Position numbers and translations under genes: made by a program. From Intestinimonas butyriciproducens (GTDB taxonomy: Bacteria > Bacillota > Clostridia > Oscillospirales > Butyricicoccaceae): a stretch of DNA of 64,000 nucleotides. Below the pieces are notes generated by a model that was given only the letters and a program-made list of their open reading frames with translations, ran no database searches and was not told the DNA's origin. The stretch lies in NCBI RefSeq assembly GCF_016901775.1, contig NZ_JACJKW010000005.1, positions 1 through 64,000 of the forward strand, read 5' to 3'. Shown here piece by piece: positions 58,560-64,000 of this stretch (within the stretch, counting starts at the first letter, position 1; every line of letters begins with the position of its first letter).

Positions 58560-59879
58560 GTGAACGGGGAAGAGGAGAAAGAGCGGCGGCAGGGGCTTTT
58601 TTATCTGCTGGAAGGGGCGATGTGCGGCCTCCTGGCCGGGAGTCTGGCCGTGGGCTACCGTCTGGCCCTGGAGGGGGCCGGAGTTCTTTTGGATCTGGGG
58701 CTGGAGATGGGGAGGACCCATCTTTGGTTTTTGCCGTTGTGGTTTGCCCTTTTGATGGCCCTGGCCTTCTTGGTTTACCGGCTCACCCGCTGGGCGCCGG
58801 AGATCAAAGGGGGCGGTGTGCCCCGGGTGATGGGGGAGCTGGATGGAGCCTTTGACGCTCCTTGGCTGCGGACGGTGCTGGCCAAATTCCTGGGCGGTAC
58901 CCTATGCGCCCTGGTCGGGTTGTCCCTGGGCCGGGCAGGCCCTTCGGTGCAGCTGGGGGCCATGGCAGGCAAGGGACTGTCCCTGCTGGGAAAACGGGAG
59001 AGACAGGAGCGACGGCTGATGCTCACCTGCGGTGCGGCCGCCGGCATTGCCGCCACCTTCAATGCACCTTTTGCCGGTATCCTCTTTGCTCTGGAAGCCC
59101 TGCGCCGGGACTTTCGGCCCCGGATGCTCACTCCTTGCATGGCTGCGGCGGTGTGCGCCGATTATGTGGCCTCCGCACCTTTCGGCCTGACACCCCTGTT
59201 CCGCTTCTCCCTGCATGGCCCGATGGGCTGGCGCATGGGAGGGATTCTGGTTTTGCTGGGAGCCTTTCTGGGGGTGTTGGGAGCTCTTTACAGCAAAGGC
59301 GTGGCAGCGGGACAAGGGCTTTACGGCAGGATCTCCTGGGAGCCGGGACGGATGCTCATTCCTTTTCTGGCTGCCGGTGCGCTGGGGCTCTGGGTGCCTG
59401 AGGCTTTGGGAAGCGGCGCAGGGCTTATGGGCCTGCTGGTGGAGGGCTTGCCGGTTCTGTCCGTGCTCCTGGGGCTGCTGGCCGCCAAAACCGCTCTGTC
59501 CCTCCTGTCTTTCTGCTCTGGTGCTCCTGGAGGGCTTTTTTTGCCGGTGCTGTCCATGGGGGCGCTGTGGGGCGGCGTCTGGGCCTGTCTGATGGCAGGC
59601 GTGGGCCTGTCGGGAGAATGGGCGGCCAGTTGGGTGATTCTGGCCATGGGCGGCTTTTTTGCCGCCGTGGTGCGCGCCCCTCTTACCGCCGCCGCACTCT
59701 GCCTGGAGATGACCGGCTCCTTTTCCCATCTGCTGGCCGTCTTCCTAGTTTGCCTTACCGCCCAGGCGGTTTCCGGCCTTCTGGGGATGCCGCCCATTTA
59801 CCGCCGGCTGCGCCGCCAGCTGGACGCAGGCAAAAAAGGCTTGACAAACGGCGCCGGGACCGGTAAGATGAAAGCATAA
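58560..59879 (+). CDS. clcA: ClC-type chloride channel or anion/proton antiporter
   Basis: A 439-residue ClC family protein with about ten to twelve membrane helices. The selectivity-filter segments are visible as GLSLGRAGPSVQLGAM (near residues 119-134, usual GREGP replaced by GRAGP) and SGAPGGLFLPVLSMGA. The GREGP Glu that gates transport is therefore Ala here, which would favour passive channel behaviour or altered coupling. No cytoplasmic CBS domains follow. The start is GTG at 58560 with a TGGAGGAA site. Its 3' end contains the promoter of the downstream manganese riboswitch. Confidence 0.9.
   Translation: MNGEEEKERRQGLFYLLEGAMCGLLAGSLAVGYRLALEGAGVLLDLGLEMGRTHLWFLPLWFALLMALAFLVYRLTRWAPEIKGGGVPRVMGELDGAFDAPWLRTVLAKFLGGTLCALVGLSLGRAGPSVQLGAMAGKGLSLLGKRERQERRLMLTCGAAAGIAATFNAPFAGILFALEALRRDFRPRMLTPCMAAAVCADYVASAPFGLTPLFRFSLHGPMGWRMGGILVLLGAFLGVLGALYSKGVAAGQGLYGRISWEPGRMLIPFLAAGALGLWVPEALGSGAGLMGLLVEGLPVLSVLLGLLAAKTALSLLSFCSGAPGGLFLPVLSMGALWGGVWACLMAGVGLSGEWAASWVILAMGGFFAAVVRAPLTAAALCLEMTGSFSHLLAVFLVCLTAQAVSGLLGMPPIYRRLRRQLDAGKKGLTNGAGTGKMKA
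59841..59869 (+). promoter_or_regulatory. Promoter of the Mn riboswitch-ATPase unit, inside the ClC gene
   Basis: Perfect TTGACA (59841-59846), a 17-bp spacer and TAAGAT (59864-59869), lying within the last codons of the ClC gene. Transcription would start at about 59876, just before the riboswitch. Confidence 0.7.
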
Positions 59880-59955
59880 AAGGGAGTAGTTCAAAGCGTA
59901 AACGCAACATCCTGGCGCCCGCCTGCGTTTACGGCCTGCTGAGAGGTAACGAGAC
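59877..59955 (+). ncRNA. yybP-ykoY manganese riboswitch
   Basis: The conserved parts of the yybP-ykoY aptamer are in order: AAAAGGGAGTAG at 59878-59889; a helix CGTAAACGCA/TGCGTTTACG enclosing CATCCTGGCGCCCGCC (the Mn-binding loop); then GGCCTGCTGAGAGG and GAGAC at 59951-59955. The terminator that follows shares GAGAC with the aptamer, so ligand binding and termination compete. The family senses Mn2+ and switches on exporters such as MntP and P-type ATPases. Confidence 0.85.
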
Positions 59956-59996
59956 TTTTTGCATACGGAGTTCGTGTGCAAAAAGTCTCTTTTTGT
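59951..59996 (+). terminator. Riboswitch expression-platform terminator
   Basis: GAGACTTTTTGCA (59951-59963) pairs perfectly with TGCAAAAAGTCTC (59977-59989), followed by TTTTTG. It overlaps the last aptamer strand and ends before the ATPase gene, so it is conditional rather than an operon end. Confidence 0.85.
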
Positions 59997-60057
59997 GTGC
60001 AGGCTGAAAAGGTTCTCTTTTGGGTATATTGCAAGAAGGAAAAATCATGATGAGGTG

Positions 60058-62739
60058 ATGAACGCGGTGTTTGAAAGCAAGAATGTCTCTCAAACGGAGC
60101 AGGAGCTGCAGACCGATCTGCAAAAGGGCCTGAGCCAGCAGGAAGCCAAAAGCCGGCTGGAAAAAGACGGCCCCAATGCCCTGGTGGAAAAGAAGGGAAA
60201 GACAAGACTTCAGATGTTCCTTTCCCAGCTCAACGAACCCATGATCTACATCCTGTTTGCGGCAGCGGCCATTTCCCTGCTGCTGAAGGAAGTGTCTGAT
60301 GCCATCATTGTGCTGATCGTGGTGCTGCTCAACGCGGTGATCGGCATGGTGCAGGAGGGCAAAGCCCAGGAGGCTCTGGAGGCTTTGAAAAAGCTGTCCA
60401 GCCCCACGGCCATGGTGCGCCGGGACGGCGTGACGAAAGAGATCCCCGCTTCGGAACTGGTGAAGGGGGATGTGGTGGTGCTGGAAGCGGGACGGCAGAT
60501 CCCTGCGGACCTTCGCCTGACCCAGACCACCAACCTGAAAGTGGACGAATCGGCCCTTACCGGCGAGTCGGTGCCGGTGGAAAAGGATTGCAATGCCGTT
60601 TTGCCCCAGGATGCTCCTTTGGGCGACCGGATCAACATGGGTTATATGACCACAAGCGTTACCTATGGCCGGGGCGAAGGCGTGGTGGCAGCCACCGGTA
60701 TGGATACCCAGATCGGCCGCATCGCCCAGATGATCAACGAATCGGAAGAAGAACTGACCCCGCTGCAAAAGCGTCTGGCCGACCTGGGCAAGATGCTGGG
60801 CGTGGTAGCCATTGCTTTGTGCGTGGCGCTGTTCCTCATCGCCCTGGTGCAGGGGCGGAATGTGGCAGAAATGCTCATCACTGCCATTTCTCTGGCGGTG
60901 GCCGCTGTGCCCGAAGGCCTGCCCGCTGTGGTGACCATCGTGCTGGCTCTGGGCGTCCAGAGGCTGGTCAAGGTCAATACCATTGTGCGCCGTCTGCCCT
61001 CGGTGGAAACCCTGGGCGCTGTCAGCGTGGTTTGCTCCGATAAAACAGGTACTCTGACCCAGAACAAAATGACTGTGGTGCGGGCCTATTGCGACGGGGC
61101 CATTTTCCCCGCCGATCAGATGGACAGCAAAGCCCATCGCCGTCTGGTGGAAGGCATGATGCTCTGCAATGACGCTTCCATCGAAAATGGCCAGCGGCTG
61201 GGCGACCCCACCGAAATCGCTTTGCTGGATATGGGCACGCCTTTGGGGCTGACCCGTCAGGGACTGGAGGAAAAACTGCCCCGTATCGATGAAATCGCCT
61301 TTGACTCCACCCGGAAGATGATGACCACCATGCACCGGGAAGGGGAGGGGAATATCTCCTTTACCAAGGGTGCTCCCGACCAGGTGCTCAAGCACTGTGA
61401 CCGGATTCTGGACCGGGGAACGGTGCGTGAGATCACCCCGGCGGACAAAGAGAAGATCACATCGGCCATGCGGGAAATGTCCATGGATGCCCTGCGGGTG
61501 CTGGCCCTGGCTTTCCGGGACGATGCCCCCCAGGTGTGCGAAGAGCGTCTGACCTTTGTGGGTCTGGTGGGCATGATTGACCCGCCCCGTCCCGAGGCCA
61601 AAGACGCCGTGGAGATCTTCAAGGGTGCTTCGGTGCGCACCGTGATGATCACCGGCGACCACAAGGATACCGCCTTTGCCATTGCCCGGGAACTGGGTAT
61701 TGCCGAAAGAGAAAATCAGTGCATGACCGGCGAGCAGCTGGATACCATGACGGTGGATCAGCTGAGCCGGGTGGTGGACGATCTGCGGGTCTTTGCCCGG
61801 GTGTCTCCCGAGCATAAGGTAATGATTGTCAAGGCCCTGCGGCAGAAGGGATATATCGTTTCCATGACCGGTGACGGCGTCAATGACGCCCCCTCCCTGA
61901 AGGCCGCCGACATCGGCGTGGCCATGGGCATCACCGGCACCGATGTGGCCAAATCCGCCGCCGATATGGTGCTCACCGACGACAACTTCGCCACCATCCA
62001 GAAGGCCATCGAAGAGGGCCGGGGCATTTATGCCAACATCAAAAAATCGGTGCTCTTCCTGCTTTCTTCCAACTTTGGTGAGATCATCACCATGTTTGTA
62101 GCCATTCTGGCGGGCCTGGCCGCGCCGTTGAAAGCCATCCACATCCTGTGGGTCAATCTGATCACAGACTCTCTGCCCGGTCTGGCTCTGGGCGTGGACA
62201 AAAATGACTCCAAACTCACCATGCGCCGTCCGCCCCGGGATCCTTCGGAAAGCCTGTTTGCCGAAGGCGGCCTGGCCATGACGCTGTTCTATGGTGCGGT
62301 GATCGGTCTTTTGACTCTGGGCGCGTTCCTCTTTGTGCCGGTGCGTATGCTTCTGCAGGAGGGCAGCGCGATTACCATCGGCGCCATCGACAAGATTCTG
62401 GGCGACAGCGCCATTCTGGCCGAGAGCCAGACCTTTGCCTTTACCGTGCTGGGTATTTCCCAGCTGTTCCATGCCATCGGTATGCGCAATGTGGAGAAAT
62501 CGGTGTTCCGCAACAACCTGATGGAAAACCGGTTTATGATCCTGGCTGTGATCATCGGCTTTGTGCTTCAGATCGCTGTGACCGAGATTCCCTTCCTGGT
62601 CCGGGTGTTTGGCACATACAGCCTGCATCTCAACGAGTGGCTCATTCTGACGGCGGTGTCCGCCGTGCCCATGGTGCTCCATGAGCTGCTGGTACCGGTG
62701 TTCCGCCACGCTTCCAAAAAGCGCAGCCAGAAAAAATAA
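60058..62739 (+). CDS. P-type cation-transporting ATPase under Mn riboswitch control
   Basis: An 893-residue P2-type ATPase resembling Ca2+/Mn2+ pumps. It has an N-terminal cytoplasmic stretch, an actuator TGES loop (ESALTGESVPVEK), and M4 with VPEGLPAVV (285-291). D328 in SDKTGTLTQNKMT is phosphorylated, TGDGVNDAPSLK is the hinge, and M6 has NLITDSLPGLALG. The riboswitch upstream argues for Mn2+ export, although the family also moves Ca2+. The ATG at 60058 abuts GAGGTG; a GTG at 60067 has better spacing and would shorten the protein by three residues. It is a cytoplasmic-membrane enzyme and is followed by a strong terminator. Confidence 0.93.
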   Translation: MNAVFESKNVSQTEQELQTDLQKGLSQQEAKSRLEKDGPNALVEKKGKTRLQMFLSQLNEPMIYILFAAAAISLLLKEVSDAIIVLIVVLLNAVIGMVQEGKAQEALEALKKLSSPTAMVRRDGVTKEIPASELVKGDVVVLEAGRQIPADLRLTQTTNLKVDESALTGESVPVEKDCNAVLPQDAPLGDRINMGYMTTSVTYGRGEGVVAATGMDTQIGRIAQMINESEEELTPLQKRLADLGKMLGVVAIALCVALFLIALVQGRNVAEMLITAISLAVAAVPEGLPAVVTIVLALGVQRLVKVNTIVRRLPSVETLGAVSVVCSDKTGTLTQNKMTVVRAYCDGAIFPADQMDSKAHRRLVEGMMLCNDASIENGQRLGDPTEIALLDMGTPLGLTRQGLEEKLPRIDEIAFDSTRKMMTTMHREGEGNISFTKGAPDQVLKHCDRILDRGTVREITPADKEKITSAMREMSMDALRVLALAFRDDAPQVCEERLTFVGLVGMIDPPRPEAKDAVEIFKGASVRTVMITGDHKDTAFAIARELGIAERENQCMTGEQLDTMTVDQLSRVVDDLRVFARVSPEHKVMIVKALRQKGYIVSMTGDGVNDAPSLKAADIGVAMGITGTDVAKSAADMVLTDDNFATIQKAIEEGRGIYANIKKSVLFLLSSNFGEIITMFVAILAGLAAPLKAIHILWVNLITDSLPGLALGVDKNDSKLTMRRPPRDPSESLFAEGGLAMTLFYGAVIGLLTLGAFLFVPVRMLLQEGSAITIGAIDKILGDSAILAESQTFAFTVLGISQLFHAIGMRNVEKSVFRNNLMENRFMILAVIIGFVLQIAVTEIPFLVRVFGTYSLHLNEWLILTAVSAVPMVLHELLVPVFRHASKKRSQKK

Positions 62740-62751
62740 TTCAGAGCAAAA

Positions 62752-62785
62752 GAAAAAATCCCGGGGATTTCCCCGGGATTTTTTA
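62752..62785. terminator. Bidirectional terminator (ATPase / transaminase)
   Basis: AAAAAATCCCGGGGA-TT-TCCCCGGGATTTTTT, with A- and T-tracts on either side. Confidence 0.9.
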
Positions 62786-62844
62786 CGCTGTGGCGAAAAG
62801 CGGCCAACGCCATTTTTGGGTTTTACAGGCGGTCACGCCGCTTA

Positions 62845-63705
62845 TCAGCAGGAGAAGGTCTGGCTGTGAGTCTCTTCGTTGAACCAGGCGGCATAGGCGT
62901 CCTGGAGACGCTTCACCAGATCCTGGGCCTTGCCGCCCACCGGCTTGCCGTCGATGTGGCTCACCCGGTTGCACAAAGCACCGGAGTTGGTCACCAGCAC
63001 TTCGTCGGCATCAAACAGCTCTTTCAGGGTGATGGGGGCCTCCTTCACCGGAATGTCCATCTTGTGGGCCAGCTCCATCAGGTGCTTGCGGGTGATGCCC
63101 GGCAGGATCAGGTTGTCGGCGGGAGGGGTGCACAGCGCCCCGTCCTTGATCATCATGATGTTGCTGTGGAAGCCTTCGGTCACATAATCCCCCCGGTGAT
63201 AGACGGCTTCGTCCACACCCTGCTCCACGGCCTGCTGGGCGGTGAGCACATTGGGCAGCAGGTTGAGGGTCTTCACATTGAGCATATGATGGCGGATATC
63301 GGGGGCGGTCATCAGCGTGAGCACCTTTTCCGGCGGGGTCATCTCACAGGGGGTGAGGTAGACCAGAAGATTGGCCGGTGTGCCCTGGGGAGGAAAGGCG
63401 TGATTCCGCTCTCCCGAGCCTCGGGTGGTGTGCCAGTAAAGGAGATAGCAGCCGTCCTCCACCTGGGCGCACAGGTCGCACAAAAGCTGGCGCAGCTCCT
63501 GTTTGCTCATGGCAAAGGGGATGCGGGCGGCCTGGAAACTGCGGAAAAACCGGTCGATGTGATCATCGATGGCAAAGGGGATGTGGTTGGCCGAGGTGGT
63601 GGCGTCGTAGACGCCGTCGCCGAAATAAAGCCCCCGGTCGGTAAAGGGGACGGTAAGCTCCTCCGGAGCGCCGATCTTGCCGTTGTAATAGCCGAGACTT
63701 TTCAT
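62845..63705 (-). CDS. dat: D-amino-acid transaminase (class IV aminotransferase)
   Basis: A 286-residue fold-type IV PLP aminotransferase. The PLP Lys is in NVKTLNLLPNVLTAQQA near residue 145, as in D-alanine transaminase; other class IV signatures are YFGDGVYD, EGFHSNIMM and LITNSG-like VLVTNSGALCNRV. It exchanges amino groups between D-amino acids and 2-oxo acids, supplying D-Glu or D-Ala for the cell wall. A branched-chain aminotransferase is less likely on motif grounds. The start has an AAGGAAGG site. It stands alone and converges with the P-type ATPase gene. Confidence 0.9.
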   Translation of the reverse strand: MKSLGYYNGKIGAPEELTVPFTDRGLYFGDGVYDATTSANHIPFAIDDHIDRFFRSFQAARIPFAMSKQELRQLLCDLCAQVEDGCYLLYWHTTRGSGERNHAFPPQGTPANLLVYLTPCEMTPPEKVLTLMTAPDIRHHMLNVKTLNLLPNVLTAQQAVEQGVDEAVYHRGDYVTEGFHSNIMMIKDGALCTPPADNLILPGITRKHLMELAHKMDIPVKEAPITLKELFDADEVLVTNSGALCNRVSHIDGKPVGGKAQDLVKRLQDAYAAWFNEETHSQTFSC

Positions 63706-63753
63706 GGGAAAGTGCCTTCCTTTCTGTATTTTTGTAAAATGGCCGATGAAAGC

Positions 63754-63762
63754 AGTATACCA
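63754..63762 (-). promoter_or_regulatory. Extended -10 promoter of dat
   Basis: On the minus strand TGG precedes TATACT (63759-63754). The -35 position is poor, as usual for extended -10 promoters. Confidence 0.45.
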
Positions 63763-63779
63763 CAGCCCTTTAAAAGAGA

Positions 63780-63812
63780 AAAGAGCCGGAAAAATTTTCT
63801 CCGGCTCTTAGA
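63780..63812 (-). terminator. Terminator on the minus strand between uppP and dat
   Basis: AGAGCCGGA pairs with TCCGGCTCT around an AT-rich loop; on the minus strand it is followed by TTTTCTCTTTT. It closes the gene to the right (uppP) before the dat promoter. Confidence 0.75.
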
Positions 63813-63855
63813 CTGTCAAAAGCGTATCTGGTCCATAACCTCACAGGAAAATATT

Positions 63856-63923
63856 CTTTGCCCGGGCATGGAAAACCTGCCGGGGCAAAGAGAAGAATGG
63901 GGCCGGCAGCAAGCCGCTGGCCC
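63856..63923. repeat. Two hairpins between uppP and its terminator
   Basis: A 13-bp stem with one mismatch (CTTTGCCCGGGCA at 63856-63868 with its partner at 63878-63890) and a shorter GGGCC/GGCCC hairpin at about 63900-63923. Neither has a T-tract. They may stabilise the uppP mRNA 3' end. Confidence 0.5.
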
Positions 63924-63933
63924 TTGCATGAGA

Positions 63934-64000
63934 TTATTTGAGGATATAGAAATAGCCCAGCACCAGAAGTCCCAGCACGATGCGATACCAGCCGAAGGCT
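63934..64000 (-). CDS. uppP: Undecaprenyl-diphosphatase, C-terminal end only
   Basis: The last 22 codons of a minus-strand gene that continues beyond the window. The sequence AFGWYRIVLGLLVLGYFYILK is the final membrane helix of UppP/BacA, which recycles undecaprenyl diphosphate for cell-wall synthesis; FGWYRIVLG is the typical tail motif. The stop TAA is at 63936-63934. Identification rests on this short tail alone. Confidence 0.75.
   Translation of the reverse strand, partial: AFGWYRIVLGLLVLGYFYILK

Noticed and set aside
59929-62709. A 926-codon open frame on the minus strand opposite the P-type ATPase
   Set aside because: It is the mirror of a highly biased GC-rich coding sequence, is His/Gln-rich with no family motif, and has no ribosome site. 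The plus-strand ATPase motifs are unambiguous.

Overview
This 64 kb window is a chromosomal segment of a moderately GC-rich, strictly anaerobic, spore-forming member of the Clostridia, probably of the Oscillospiraceae type (the lineage is an inference). The pointers are stage II sporulation genes (spoIID, spoIIQ), coenzyme-B12 glutamate mutase with methylaspartate ammonia-lyase (glutamate fermentation), [FeFe]-hydrogenase genes, a flavodiiron protein, strong AAGGAGG-type ribosome sites, and sigma-A promoters that mostly have 17-bp spacers. I saw no rRNA, tRNA, CRISPR array, prophage or insertion sequence. Convergent genes nearly always share a bidirectional hairpin terminator, which makes transcription units easy to delimit.

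Layout. 0.3-1.9 kb: lrgA/lrgB-like pair and a YfbR-like HD nucleotidase. 2.0-7.2 kb: lower glycolysis pgk-tpiA-gpmI, then eno on its own promoter, with no gap gene. 7.3-10.5 kb: a PLP-dependent deaminase-like enzyme and a heme catalase with an unusual Cys-Pro-Glu repeat N-terminus. 10.6-14.2 kb: ureohydrolase plus YjiH membrane protein, divergent from a LysR gene interrupted at a 12-A tract. 14.2-19.8 kb: glutamate mutase operon (P-loop protein, glmS, glmL, glmE, mal). 20.1-25.8 kb: asparaginase; D-aminoacylase, creatininase-family, MFS and nitroreductase operon. 25.8-32.5 kb: DUF3842 protein, a response-regulator fossil, pstCAB-phoU-phoPR without pstS, preceded by phased PhoP-box-like repeats. 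32.6-36.7 kb: YcxB-like membrane protein; response regulator, histidine kinase and HtrA. 37-43 kb: phosphodiesterase, MATE exporter, ychF, acyltransferase-like membrane protein, spoIID-spoIIQ. 43-50.4 kb: membrane protein, two M20 amidohydrolases, MscS, S9 peptidase. 50.7-56.7 kb: sensory [FeFe]-hydrogenase module and flavodiiron protein. 56.9-64 kb: glycerate kinase, a hypothetical protein, ClC channel, a P-type cation ATPase behind a manganese (yybP-ykoY) riboswitch, D-amino-acid transaminase, and the 3' end of uppP.

How it fits together. Amino-acid catabolism dominates: glutamate via methylaspartate, asparagine, guanidino compounds, N-acyl and D-amino acids, and acyl-amino-acid or folate fragments. 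Redox balance and oxygen or NO defence are represented by hydrogenases, flavodiiron protein and catalase. The most interesting unit is the four-gene hydrogenase module: a small 2Fe-2S protein, a PAS-containing H-cluster protein, a SpoIIE-type PP2C phosphatase translationally coupled to it, and a second H-cluster protein. It reads as a hydrogen or redox sensing pathway whose output is protein dephosphorylation. Other points worth attention are the catalase fusion, the Mn riboswitch whose promoter lies inside the upstream ClC gene, the pst operon without its binding protein, a 22-bp palindrome upstream of the glutamate mutase operon, and a four-hairpin intergenic region near 44.2 kb.
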